Origin: Bacteroidales bacterium
GTDB taxonomy: Bacteria; Bacteroidota; Bacteroidia; Bacteroidales; UBA932
Assembly (NCBI GenBank): GCA_029098505.1
Contig: JAQXOE010000053.1
Span: 1 to 44,784, forward strand
Length of the DNA stretch: 44,784 nt
Reading direction: 5' to 3'
Below the pieces are notes generated by a model. The model ran no database searches, was not told the origin of the DNA, and saw only the letters and a program-made list of their open reading frames with translations. Numbering within the stretch: the first letter of the stretch is position 1; each line of letters starts with the position of its first letter. This document shows positions 33,087 to 40,928 of this stretch, piece by piece. Position numbers and translations under genes: made by a program.

Positions 33087-34291
33087 CGTTCCGTCGCACA
33101 TATTTGACTCTTGTTCTGGGATTGGCAATGTTCCTGGCCGCTGCCTTAACGGCCATTGCCCAGAATACGAAGGCGCAAGAGGACAGGAAGGCCCGCCTTG
33201 AAAGGGAGATCGCGATACTCGACAGTCAGATACGCGCGTCCGATACCAAAAATGCCAATGCTCTCAATCAACTGAGCCTCATTCAGGAGAAGATTGCCCT
33301 CCGAAAGAGCTTGATTGCCGAAAGCGATGCCCGAATAAAGGAACTGAATTCCGAAATCGGAAGGAAGCAGAAGCGCATTGACAGCCTTCAGGTGCGTCTG
33401 GATACGATGAATTTCTATTACAACCGGCTGGTCAGGAGTGCGTACAAGAATCGCGACCCGAAGCTCTGGTATATGTATATTGTCGCCAGTGACAATCTGG
33501 GGCAGGGCCTGAGACGCTATTCCTTTTTGAAGAATCTGTCCCGGGAGATGAATACCCAGGGTATGAAGATTAAGGAGTCCAAGGCCGAACTTGAAACAGA
33601 AAGGGCTGCACTGTTGGGAATGAAAGAGGAAGCTGAAGCCCTGCGTGCCGAGAGGGTAGTGGAGATGCAGAAGCTCTCCAAGGAAGAGGCCTCTTCCAAG
33701 ACCACGATAAACCGGCTTCAGAAGGAGAAGAGGCAATACCAGAACCAACTGGCATCCAAGAAAAAGGAAGTCGAGGCCCTGAACAAGGAAATAGCCCGTA
33801 TTATTGCCGAGACGATGAAAGGCGATACCAAGGGAAAGAAAAACAGCTCGGCCAAAAGCGCTCCCGTGGATTACGCGCTCGGAAAGGAGTTCTCGTCCAA
33901 CAAGGGCAAGCTTCCTTGGCCGGTGGAAGGACCGGTCGTGGAGACTTTTGGCGTTCACTATCACCCTGTGTACAAGCAACTTAAGCTGCCGGATAGTGAT
34001 GGTATCTCTATAGCGGTTTCTGATGGTACCCCAGTCAAGGCTGTGTTCGAGGGAGTGGTGAAGAACGTGATAGTCCAGCCCGGTTACAATAAATGCGTGC
34101 TTGTCCAGCACGGCGACTGGTTTACCTTCTATTGCAAACTCGGTTCGGTTTCAGTCAAGGCCGGAGACAAGGTCAAGACCGGTCAGGTGCTCGGAACCGT
34201 GGAGCCTATAGCCGGAGTATCCCAGCTCCATTTCCAGCTTTGGTCCTCAAAGGGTCCGCAGAATCCTCTGCCTTGGCTCAGGCCGAAGTAA
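33083..34291 (+). CDS. EnvC-like murein hydrolase activator with degenerate LytM/M23 domain
   Basis: A 402-residue exported protein (signal ending ALTAIAQ near residue 27). Residues 30-245 are a long charged coiled coil, as in EnvC, and residues 275-402 are a LytM/M23 domain. The domain keeps the fold signs (GTPVKAVFEGVVKNVIVQPG, VQHGDWFTFYCKL, VKTGQVLGTV, NPLPWL). However, the first zinc ligand motif HxxxD is replaced by SDGISI, and the HxH pair is reduced to one His in QLHFQL. Without the metal site it should not cut peptidoglycan itself but activate amidases, as E. coli EnvC does. It overlaps the TPR gene and is followed by a terminator shared with mdh. Confidence 0.88.
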   Translation: MTFRRTYLTLVLGLAMFLAAALTAIAQNTKAQEDRKARLEREIAILDSQIRASDTKNANALNQLSLIQEKIALRKSLIAESDARIKELNSEIGRKQKRIDSLQVRLDTMNFYYNRLVRSAYKNRDPKLWYMYIVASDNLGQGLRRYSFLKNLSREMNTQGMKIKESKAELETERAALLGMKEEAEALRAERVVEMQKLSKEEASSKTTINRLQKEKRQYQNQLASKKKEVEALNKEIARIIAETMKGDTKGKKNSSAKSAPVDYALGKEFSSNKGKLPWPVEGPVVETFGVHYHPVYKQLKLPDSDGISIAVSDGTPVKAVFEGVVKNVIVQPGYNKCVLVQHGDWFTFYCKLGSVSVKAGDKVKTGQVLGTVEPIAGVSQLHFQLWSSKGPQNPLPWLRPK

Positions 34292-34331
34292 TGCTCCCGA
34301 GAGTGTTTTCTTGCCCTCTAAGACTTAAGAC

Positions 34332-34373
34332 AACAAAAGCGACCGATAATTGCTTACCAGTCGCCTTTGTTCT
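34332..34373. terminator. Bidirectional terminator between the EnvC-like gene and mdh
   Basis: AACAAAAGCGAC (34332-34343) pairs with GTCGCCTTTGTT (34360-34371) with one mismatch, in the gap between two convergent genes. A and T runs flank both arms. Confidence 0.65.
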
Positions 34374-34392
34374 GTTTATATCTACCTGAGGA

Positions 34393-35385
34393 CTAGAGGT
34401 TAGGGTTCTCCTTTGACCAATCCTCAACTGCAGGGATGATGCCGAGGCTGATAATCTCGTCACGCATCTTGCAGAGGTGCTCGTAAGAAGCCTTCAGAGC
34501 AGCCATCTCCTCATCTGTTCCAGCAGGAGCGCAGAAGCTTACACCCTCAGCATTGATTACTGTCGGCATAGCCATCATCACGTTCTTGAAACCGCACTTG
34601 TCGCAGTTTACATAGCAGCCTGCAGGCCAGTTGAACTCAGCACCGCCCATAGCTGCCTCAATCATCTTAACTGACTGGTATGCAGGGCTCTGGAAAGATG
34701 AACGGCCACGGAGCTTGATGATGTTTGATCCTCCCTGGATGGTTCTGTGCTTGATTTCCTCCCATTTGTCAGCAGGAATGTTGTAGTCTGCAAGCGGCTT
34801 TCCATCAACGGTAATCTTGGATGCGAATACTGCCATAGCCTCGCCGTGTCCGCCATAGGTGCGTGCATTCTCCACCTTGTACTGAGCTACACCGCACTCG
34901 TTTGCGATAGCCTCCTGGAGGCGGGTAGAGTCGAGAGCTGCAAGTGAGGTCAGCTGGTTTGGCTTAAGACCTGAGTGGATGAGGGCGGTAAGGGCGGTAA
35001 CGTCAGCAGGGTTGAAGATAACGACAACGTGCTTAACGTCAGGGCAGTACTTCTTGATATAATCACCGAAGCCGGCTGCGATTTCGCAATTGCCCTTGAG
35101 CAGGTCTTCGCGGGTCATGCCCTCCTTTCTTGGAGCACCGCCTGAAGAGATGATGTACTTCGCACCGGTGAATGCTACCTCAGGATCTACGGTATATGAG
35201 AGATTTGCGCCCGGGAACGCGCAGTGACACATCTCCTCGTATACGCCGTGTACACCTGGCTCATAGATGTCATAGAGGCAGATGTTCGGAGTAAGTCCGA
35301 GAGTCAAGGCTGTCTGTACCATGTTGGAACCGATAGCACCGCCGGCTCCTACGATAAGCAATTTTTCTTCAGTCAAAAAGTTCAT
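34393..35385 (-). CDS. mdh: Malate dehydrogenase
   Basis: A 330-residue NAD-dependent enzyme interconverting malate and oxaloacetate; in fermenting Bacteroidales it works in the reductive branch to fumarate and succinate. The Rossmann motif is LLIVGAGGAIGSNM near residue 10, FNPADVTALTAL holds the conserved Asn, LDSTRLQEAIA carries the substrate-contact Arg, and TYGGHGEAMAVF contains the catalytic His. The ATG at 35385 (MNFLTEEKLL) sits 47 nt after a perfect -7 element; the longer open frame upstream runs through the promoter and is not coding. The sequence is of the lactate/malate dehydrogenase-like type usual in Bacteroides. Confidence 0.94.
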   Translation of the reverse strand: MNFLTEEKLLIVGAGGAIGSNMVQTALTLGLTPNICLYDIYEPGVHGVYEEMCHCAFPGANLSYTVDPEVAFTGAKYIISSGGAPRKEGMTREDLLKGNCEIAAGFGDYIKKYCPDVKHVVVIFNPADVTALTALIHSGLKPNQLTSLAALDSTRLQEAIANECGVAQYKVENARTYGGHGEAMAVFASKITVDGKPLADYNIPADKWEEIKHRTIQGGSNIIKLRGRSSFQSPAYQSVKMIEAAMGGAEFNWPAGCYVNCDKCGFKNVMMAMPTVINAEGVSFCAPAGTDEEMAALKASYEHLCKMRDEIISLGIIPAVEDWSKENPNL

Positions 35386-35432
35386 AACAATGAAATATTT
35401 TATTGTTTTGGTATTATAACCTTTCAAGACTA

Positions 35433-35440
35433 CAAATATA
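35433..35440 (-). promoter_or_regulatory. -7 element of the mdh promoter
   Basis: On the reverse strand the bases read TATATTTG, an exact TAnnTTTG match, 47 nt upstream of the mdh ATG. Confidence 0.65.
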
Positions 35441-35501
35441 CTCAAAAAATAAACATTATTATCACCCGTAAGCAAATGACTTGCAAATAAAAAAAAGTTC
35501 G

Positions 35502-35509
35502 TATATTTG
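35502..35509 (+). promoter_or_regulatory. -7 element upstream of the phosphopantetheinyl transferase
   Basis: TATATTTG matches exactly, 204 nt before the transferase ATG and 14 nt before the short open frame at 35524. TTG at 35481-35483 is a possible -33 element at 18 nt spacing. Confidence 0.6.
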
Positions 35510-35523
35510 CATCGTTGAACCAA

Positions 35524-35616
35524 ATGCTATTTATGGAACCTCCCAGTTCTATCATAACTGAAAACGACTTTATGGCGGACCCCGCTTCTGAGGATCCGTT
35601 GTCGGATATGCGTTGA
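35524..35616 (+). CDS. Possible 30-residue peptide in the transferase leader
   Basis: Two in-frame ATG codons at 35524 and 35533 open a frame starting MLFMEPPSSIITENDF and ending DPLSDMR. It begins 14 nt after the -7 element, where a first gene would. It is acidic and has no known domain. It may be an upstream peptide that tunes expression of the downstream gene or a chance frame. The rest of the 328-nt gap to either neighbour holds no other gene. Confidence 0.3.
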   Translation: MLFMEPPSSIITENDFMADPASEDPLSDMR

Positions 35617-35713
35617 AAGTATAGTCGAACGTCAGTTGACCCAAGGTCTTCTGGCGCGCTTTGTCGTTTCCGGATGTGAAAGGGAGTTATTGTGGAACTA
35701 AATTGAATGCTGC

Positions 35714-36355
35714 ATGGCACTTTATCTTGAAAAAGAGCTCGGAGATACCGCGAAACTTGCGGTATGGAAAATAACGGAAACCGAAGAACAGCTGATTGAG
35801 CTCAGCTCCACCCCTTCGGATGAGATGGAGGAGATTTCCTTCATAAAAAGCGAGTCGCTGCGCAAGCAGAGGCTGGCAGTCCGTGCACTCTTGAACGAAC
35901 TCTTTGGAGAAAAAGTATATCTCGCGCATCACGACAACGGCAAGCCTTACATTGAGAACGATTCCATCAATATCAGCATCTCGCATACCGACAAGTATGT
36001 TGCTGTCATACTTGACCAGAATGATGAGGTCGGAATCGATATCGAATCCCTCGACCGCGATTTCTCCGCAGTGGAGAAGAGGGCCTTGTCTGAGGACGAA
36101 ATTGACGACCTCGACGACGACAAGATGGAGAAGAATTTCCAGCTGGCCATATACTGGTGCGCAAAAGAGGCTATCTTCAAGAAGATTTCCAAGTACAACG
36201 TTGACTTCGCAGAGCAGATAGAGATTGAAAAGTTCCGCAACAACGAGGAAGGCGAACTCGAGGCCACCTTCATTCATAAGGACGGATACGAGGAAGAATA
36301 CAAGCTCGAATATATGACTTTCGACCGTCACTTGCTCGTCTGGGTCACAGAATAG
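35714..36355 (+). CDS. 4'-phosphopantetheinyl transferase superfamily protein
   Basis: A 213-residue Sfp-type enzyme that loads the phosphopantetheine arm of CoA onto carrier proteins. It has the family marks in order: KPYIENDSINISISHTDKYV near residues 75-95 (the SHT coenzyme A contact), VGIDIESLDRD near 112 (magnesium-binding Asp) and AIYWCAKEAIFK near 155 (the WxxKEA motif). The C-terminal half is strongly acidic. The nearest ribosome signal upstream is weak, as usual in this phylum. It is a single gene closed by a strong terminator. The acyl carrier partner is not in the window; the fatty-acid carrier is a reasonable guess. Confidence 0.9.
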   Translation: MALYLEKELGDTAKLAVWKITETEEQLIELSSTPSDEMEEISFIKSESLRKQRLAVRALLNELFGEKVYLAHHDNGKPYIENDSINISISHTDKYVAVILDQNDEVGIDIESLDRDFSAVEKRALSEDEIDDLDDDKMEKNFQLAIYWCAKEAIFKKISKYNVDFAEQIEIEKFRNNEEGELEATFIHKDGYEEEYKLEYMTFDRHLLVWVTE

Positions 36356-36392
36356 CTTATTTTGAAGTAATCTAAATTAAATACTTCTATAA

Positions 36393-36424
36393 AAACCTGT
36401 TAACCAGCAAGTTAACAGGTTTAT
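36393..36424 (+). terminator. Terminator of the phosphopantetheinyl transferase gene
   Basis: AAACCTGTTAAC (36393-36404) and GTTAACAGGTTT (36411-36422) form a perfect 12-bp stem with a six-base loop, followed by a short T-rich stretch. Confidence 0.85.
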
Positions 36425-36480
36425 TACGTTAATGTTAATAACTTTATGAATTTCCTGTACGATATGGGAAGAGTTTATTA

Positions 36481-36488
36481 TATCTTTG
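36481..36488 (+). promoter_or_regulatory. -7 element of the nrdDG promoter
   Basis: TATCTTTG fits TAnnTTTG, 69 nt before the nrdD ATG. The leader has a short hairpin (CCGCGGCTCTTCGG region near 36492). No NrdR box was recognised. Confidence 0.55.
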
Positions 36489-36557
36489 TATCCGCGGCTC
36501 TTCGGAGCATATCAGAAAGATACCAACTATTAACCTTTATATAAGGCATTCCCGAAT

Positions 36558-38765
36558 ATGATAAAACAAGTAAAGAAACGCGACGGGCGTATTGTCGAGT
36601 TCAACAACCAGAAGATTGTAGCCGCTATTCTCAAGGCCATGGCGGTGACTGATGAAGGGGAGGATATCATCCTCGCAGCGAAGATTGCTGATTCCATTTC
36701 CAAGAATCATAGGGAAGTGATGTCCGTGGAGGAGATCCAGGATTGTGTGGAGATGGAACTTATGGAGAGTCCAAGGAAGGAAGTAGCCAAAAAGTACATT
36801 GCTTACAGGAACAAGAGAAGCCTTGCCCGCAATGCCAAGAGCAACGAAATCTTCCAGGAAATAATTGACGCCCAGGCTAACGACATCACACGTGAGAATG
36901 CCAATATGAATGCCGACACTCCTGCCGGTATGATGATGAAGTTCGCTTCGGAGTCCACCAAGAGCTATGTGGATGCCTGCCTGCTCTCGGATGATGTGAG
37001 GGAGGCTGTTCAGAACGGCTATATCCACATCCACGACAAGGATTACTATCCTACCAAGAGCCTTACCTGTATCCAGCACCCTCTGGATCTTATCCTTGAG
37101 AACGGTTTCAAGGCCGGTCATGGAGAGTCGCGCCCTGCCAAGAGAATCGAGACGGCATCAGTGCTTGCCTGCATCTCGATGGAGACGGTTCAGAACGAGA
37201 TGCACGGAGGTCAGGCCATCCCGGCCTTCGACTTCTATCTTGCGCCTTTCGTAAGATATACCTTCCAGGAGGAGCTCAAGAGAATCGCCTCATTCACGGG
37301 CAAGGATTACACCCATCTGCTCAATGTGAAGATTGACGATTATCTGAAGCGTGACCTCACCGGACTGAAGGATGAGGAGCGCGCAGTACAGCACGCCATC
37401 AACCAAACCGTCAGCCGTGTCCATCAGGCAATGGAGGCCTTCGTCCACAATATGAACACCATCCACTCCCGCGGTGGCAATCAGGTGGTATTCAGCTCCA
37501 TCAACTACGGTACTGACATCTCTGCCGAGGGCCGTTGCATCATCCGCGAGATTCTGAACACCACATATGAGGGCGTTGGCAATGGCTCTACAGCCATCTT
37601 CCCTATCCAGATCTGGAAGAAGAAGAGGGGAGTCAGCTACCTGCCATCGGATCCTAACTATGACCTCTACAAGTTCGCCTGCAAGGTGAGCGCCAGGAGA
37701 TTTTTCCCGAACTTCCTCAACCTCGACGCCTCTTACAACCAGGACGAGGCTTGGGATGCGAACGACCCGAAGCGATATATGCACGAAGTAGCCACGATGG
37801 GCTGCCGCACCAGGGTCTATGGCAATAAGTTCGGCCCCAAGACCTCTGTGGGCCGAGGCAATCTCAGCTTCACCACCATCAATATCGTGCGCCTTGCCAT
37901 CGAGTGTATGGGCATCGAGAACCAGGACGACAGGATTGCCAAGTTCTTTGAGAAACTCGAGGGAGTGATGAATATTGCCGCAAAGCAGCTGAACGAGAGA
38001 TTCGAGTTCCAGAAGACCGCTCTCAAGAAGCAGTTCCCTCTGCTTATGAACGGGCTCTGGACGGGCTCTGACAAGCTTCAGCCTAACGACACCATCGAGA
38101 GCGTCATCAACCAGGGTACCCTCGCCATCGGCTTCATCGGTCTTGCAGAGACCTTGATTGCCCTTATGGGCAAGCATCACGGCGAAAGCGAGGAGGCTCA
38201 GCAGCTCGGACTCCGCATCGTCAAGTATATGAGCGACAAGTGCAATGCCTTCTCCGAGACTTTCCAGCACAATTTCTCTTGCTTCGCAACCCCTGCCGAG
38301 GGCCTTTCAGGACGTTTCACCAAGATGGACAGAAAGAAGTTCGGCATAATCAAGGGCATCACCGACAAGGACTATTACACCAACTCAAGCCACGTTCCTG
38401 TGTACTACCATTGCACTCCGCAGCACAAGGCTGAGGTTGAGGGACCATACCACAAGTACGAGGGCGCCGGCCATATCTTCTACGTCGAGATTGACGGAGA
38501 CGCTACACACAATCCTGAGGCAATTATGAACATCGTCGACCTGATGGACAAGTACGACATCGGATACGGCAGTGTCAATCACAACAGAAACCGCTGCCTC
38601 GATTGTGGCTATGAAGATGCAACCGAAGGTCTCGAGGAGTGTCCTCATTGCCACGGACACAATATTGACACCCTCCAGCGCATCACCGGCTATCTCGTCG
38701 GCACCACCAACCGCTGGAACAGCGGCAAGCTTGCCGAGCTCAAGGACAGAGTGGTTCACGAGTAG
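36558..38765 (+). CDS. nrdD: Anaerobic ribonucleoside-triphosphate reductase (class III)
   Basis: A 735-residue glycyl-radical enzyme that reduces ribonucleoside triphosphates to deoxy forms without oxygen. An ATP-cone lies at residues 1-95 (KQVKKRDGRIVEFNNQKIV). The ten-stranded barrel follows, with LDLILENGFKAGHGESRPAK-type and HSRGGNQVVFSSINYG segments. Near the C-terminus are the zinc site CLDCGYEDATEGLEECPHCH and the radical site YLVGTTNRWNSGK, with predicted Gly715. The C-terminus KDRVVHE fits the family. The activase gene nrdG follows within 6 nt. It is regulated as one transcript from the promoter at 36481. Confidence 0.96.
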   Translation: MIKQVKKRDGRIVEFNNQKIVAAILKAMAVTDEGEDIILAAKIADSISKNHREVMSVEEIQDCVEMELMESPRKEVAKKYIAYRNKRSLARNAKSNEIFQEIIDAQANDITRENANMNADTPAGMMMKFASESTKSYVDACLLSDDVREAVQNGYIHIHDKDYYPTKSLTCIQHPLDLILENGFKAGHGESRPAKRIETASVLACISMETVQNEMHGGQAIPAFDFYLAPFVRYTFQEELKRIASFTGKDYTHLLNVKIDDYLKRDLTGLKDEERAVQHAINQTVSRVHQAMEAFVHNMNTIHSRGGNQVVFSSINYGTDISAEGRCIIREILNTTYEGVGNGSTAIFPIQIWKKKRGVSYLPSDPNYDLYKFACKVSARRFFPNFLNLDASYNQDEAWDANDPKRYMHEVATMGCRTRVYGNKFGPKTSVGRGNLSFTTINIVRLAIECMGIENQDDRIAKFFEKLEGVMNIAAKQLNERFEFQKTALKKQFPLLMNGLWTGSDKLQPNDTIESVINQGTLAIGFIGLAETLIALMGKHHGESEEAQQLGLRIVKYMSDKCNAFSETFQHNFSCFATPAEGLSGRFTKMDRKKFGIIKGITDKDYYTNSSHVPVYYHCTPQHKAEVEGPYHKYEGAGHIFYVEIDGDATHNPEAIMNIVDLMDKYDIGYGSVNHNRNRCLDCGYEDATEGLEECPHCHGHNIDTLQRITGYLVGTTNRWNSGKLAELKDRVVHE

Positions 38766-38770
38766 TGGCA

Positions 38771-39289
38771 ATGTCCTCATCAAATCAAATAATCAGAATA
38801 ATGGATATCGTGGAGCAGACCATGGCTGACGGCCCTGGTCTGCGTACTGCGATATATTGCGCCGGCTGCGAGCATCATTGCCCCGGCTGTCATAATCCCC
38901 AGAGCTGGAATCGCGCCAACGGCTACGACATCAGCGTGGATGAACTTATGGAGATTATCAAAGCTGATGAAATTTCGAATGTAAGCTTTTCCGGCGGAGA
39001 TCCCTTCTATCAGGTTGAGGCTTTCACCGAGCTTGCCCGTAGAATCAAGTCCGAGACCAGCAAGACCATATGGTGCTGGACTGGTTTCACGATTGAGGAA
39101 ATCCGTGCAGATGAGAGACTTGCGCAGCTTCTTCCTTATCTTGATGTGCTTGTTGACGGCCCTTTCATTCTTGAGCAGAGGGATACCACCCTTTTATTCA
39201 GGGGCAGCCCCAACCAGCGCATCATCTACCTTACCCCCAAGGAGGATGATGTGATTCCTGGTACTGTGCCTCTGGTTCCATTCAAGTAA
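38771..39289 (+). CDS. nrdG: Anaerobic ribonucleotide reductase activating protein
   Basis: A 172-residue radical SAM activase that makes the glycyl radical on NrdD using S-adenosylmethionine and a 4Fe-4S cluster. The cluster cysteines are Cys33, Cys37 and Cys40 in CEHHCPGC, and the SAM-contact segment is VSFSGGDPFYQ. The ATG at 38771 follows the nrdD stop by five bases; a GTG at 38765 overlaps the stop and is a less likely start. Length and the ending LVDGPFILEQRD...GSPNQRII match the family. Confidence 0.95.
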   Translation: MSSSNQIIRIMDIVEQTMADGPGLRTAIYCAGCEHHCPGCHNPQSWNRANGYDISVDELMEIIKADEISNVSFSGGDPFYQVEAFTELARRIKSETSKTIWCWTGFTIEEIRADERLAQLLPYLDVLVDGPFILEQRDTTLLFRGSPNQRIIYLTPKEDDVIPGTVPLVPFK

Positions 39290-39318
39290 GCTCCAGCCTG
39301 ACTGAGCAGGGATAAAAG

Positions 39319-39347
39319 AAGGAGGATGACCATAAAGGCCACCCTCC
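39319..39347 (-). terminator. Terminator of the reverse-strand sigma/Spy-like operon
   Basis: Read on the reverse strand, GGAGGGTGGCC and GGTCATCCTCC pair completely when G-T wobbles are allowed, and TTCTTTTAT follows. It lies 35 nt after the Spy-like gene stop and can also slow transcription from nrdG. Confidence 0.65.
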
Positions 39348-39381
39348 GAGTTCTAACCATATCACAATTAACCGTATTTCC

Positions 39382-39870
39382 CTATTGCTTTGGAGCTCTC
39401 ATATCATTGTTCGATCCTGGTCTGAGCTTGTGAATCTGGAACTGGCGGAATTTTTCTTCGCCTGTTACAAGCCTCGCAACCTTCTCACTTGAAAGTATAT
39501 TCAAGTATTTCTCAATGTAGTTCGAGTCCATCTCCGCAGCCTGTTTGGATGCCCTGGAGTATGCCTGGAGGAGATTGGAAATCTCCTTTTCAGTCTTGCC
39601 GTCCCGAAGTGCCTTGTCAAGTTCTCCAAAGGCTTTGAAAACTGCTTCTGTAGCCTTGAAGCGCTCTTTTTCCGACTGATTGTAAACAGGCCAGAAAGCT
39701 TGGGCTTCCTGAGGCGTGAGATCCATCTCCGCAGTGAGGAAAGCTATTTTTTCTGCCTGCATCTTGTCTTGCCAAGCGTTTCTGTCATTCTTTTTCTGCT
39801 GAGCTGCGAGTGGCAGGCAGAAAAGCACTGAAACTGCTGTTACGAGGAAAAAGCGAAGTGTTCTTTTCAT
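39382..39870 (-). CDS. Periplasmic Spy/CpxP-like protein
   Basis: A 162-residue secreted protein with signal peptide MKRTLRFFLVTAVSVLFCLP and cleavage near LAAQQ. The mature part is helical and charged, with EKIAFLTAEMDLTPQEAQAF resembling the LTxxQ motif of Spy and CpxP, periplasmic chaperone-like stress proteins. It lies 11 nt after the predicted anti-sigma gene and third in an operon with an ECF sigma factor, so it is a likely stress-response output or a modulator of that system. The homology is motif-level only. Confidence 0.7.
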   Translation of the reverse strand: MKRTLRFFLVTAVSVLFCLPLAAQQKKNDRNAWQDKMQAEKIAFLTAEMDLTPQEAQAFWPVYNQSEKERFKATEAVFKAFGELDKALRDGKTEKEISNLLQAYSRASKQAAEMDSNYIEKYLNILSSEKVARLVTGEEKFRQFQIHKLRPGSNNDMRAPKQ

Positions 39871-39881
39871 TTCTTTTGTGA

Positions 39882-40274
39882 TTACTGGTTCATCAAATAA
39901 GCTAAATAATCAGCCTTGGCACCGGAAGCGATCAGATACTCTATGATATCGTCCTCGCTGGTAACGTAAGTGTCGGAGTTCTCGAAGTACTCGGCGTCAT
40001 AATAACCGTAAGGATTTTCAACAGAATTGATGTGTGAATAATAGTAATCCTGAAAATCCTCGTCCGAATGGCTTTCGGTACGTCCGAGAAACAGTGACCC
40101 CGCTATGAGAGCCAAGGCAAAGCAAGCCGCCAAAGCCATATAAGGCTGAAGCTTCTGCCAAAGCGGAACCTCCCTTACAGTGTTCCGTTCCTGCACAGGA
40201 ATCTCTTCCAACCTCGTTTTCAGGCTGTCGAAATACCCTTCAGGGACTTTGTATGCTTTCATTCTTTCGCTCAT
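39882..40274 (-). CDS. Predicted single-pass anti-sigma-like membrane protein
   Basis: A 130-residue protein. Residues 1-45 are a cytoplasmic segment (MSERMKAYKVPEGYFDSL...). Residues 46-64 form a membrane helix (MALAACFALALIAGSLFLG). The rest is a short acidic, Tyr-rich periplasmic part ending in IEYLIASGAKADYLAYLMNQ. I chose the ATG at 40274 over an upstream TTG. It starts 34 nt after the ECF sigma stop and ends 11 nt before the Spy-like gene, the classic position of an anti-sigma factor. No zinc-binding ZAS motif is present. The sigma-binding role rests on position and topology. Confidence 0.7.
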   Translation of the reverse strand: MSERMKAYKVPEGYFDSLKTRLEEIPVQERNTVREVPLWQKLQPYMALAACFALALIAGSLFLGRTESHSDEDFQDYYYSHINSVENPYGYYDAEYFENSDTYVTSEDDIIEYLIASGAKADYLAYLMNQ

Positions 40275-40308
40275 AACACACAATTAGACAAGATTGATAA
40301 TGAAAGGT

Positions 40309-40860
40309 TTAAAAGAGATCTGTAAATTTTTCTTTCAATTCTTCCTTAATTTTTTCGACCGCGAAATGGTAGGATGCCTTAAGTGCTCCGACCGAGGACC
40401 CGAGTATCTCGGAAATCTCCTCGTAGCTCATCTCCTGCCAATATCTCATACAGAAGACCGCTTTCTGTTTTTGGGGCAATCTCTGAACGGCTTTCTGCAA
40501 AAGCCGTTCGGCTTCCCGCCCGTCGAAATAGGGATCGTCCTCAATTTTGCGCTCCAAATTGTCCGAAAGTCTCTCGAAGGACAGCGCAGCACGGACTTTC
40601 TGTTTATTAAGGAAGTTCAAAGCCTCGTTTGTGGCAATGCGGTACAGCCAGGTGCTCAGCTGTGCCTCAGCCCTGAATGAAGGCAGACCTGCCCAAATCT
40701 TGACAAAGACATCCTGCACCAGGTCATCTGCATCCTCGTGGGAGCAAACCAGTGAACGGATATGCCAGTACAAGCGCTCGCTATAGGCTTCAACTATAAT
40801 ATTGAAGGCCTTTTGCGTTTCTCCGCTACGGTACAGTGCAAGTATTTCTTTCTCAGTCAT
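40309..40860 (-). CDS. ECF-family RNA polymerase sigma factor
   Basis: A 183-residue sigma factor. Region 2 (about 20-85) contains AYSERLYWHIRSLVCSHEDA and DDLVQDVFVKIWAGLPSF; region 4 (about 125-178) contains RLPQKQKAVFCMRYWQEMSY and EEISEILGSSVGALKASYHF. It heads an operon with a single-pass membrane protein and a Spy-like periplasmic protein, a layout of envelope stress systems. It is divergent from lepA, with 68 nt between the two starts. It differs in sequence from the sigma factor at 30636-31247. Confidence 0.93.
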   Translation of the reverse strand: MTEKEILALYRSGETQKAFNIIVEAYSERLYWHIRSLVCSHEDADDLVQDVFVKIWAGLPSFRAEAQLSTWLYRIATNEALNFLNKQKVRAALSFERLSDNLERKIEDDPYFDGREAERLLQKAVQRLPQKQKAVFCMRYWQEMSYEEISEILGSSVGALKASYHFAVEKIKEELKEKFTDLF

Positions 40861-40873
40861 ATTGTAAGGTCAG

Positions 40874-40905
40874 TTGGCAAAGCTAATCAAAAAAACTTAT
40901 ATTTG
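40874..40905 (+). promoter_or_regulatory. Promoter of the lepA operon
   Basis: TTGG (40874-40877) and TATATTTG (40898-40905) with about 20 nt between them form a good promoter, 23 nt before lepA. Confidence 0.65.
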
Positions 40906-40928
40906 TACTTCATAACGGAATTCAAGAT

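Noticed and set aside
33083..34291. Active M23 endopeptidase
   Set aside because: The HxxxD motif is missing and only one His of the second zinc motif remains, so an EnvC-like activator is more likely.
37290..38270. 326-residue reverse-strand frame inside nrdD
   Set aside because: It is the antisense shadow of nrdD, which has complete class III reductase motifs.
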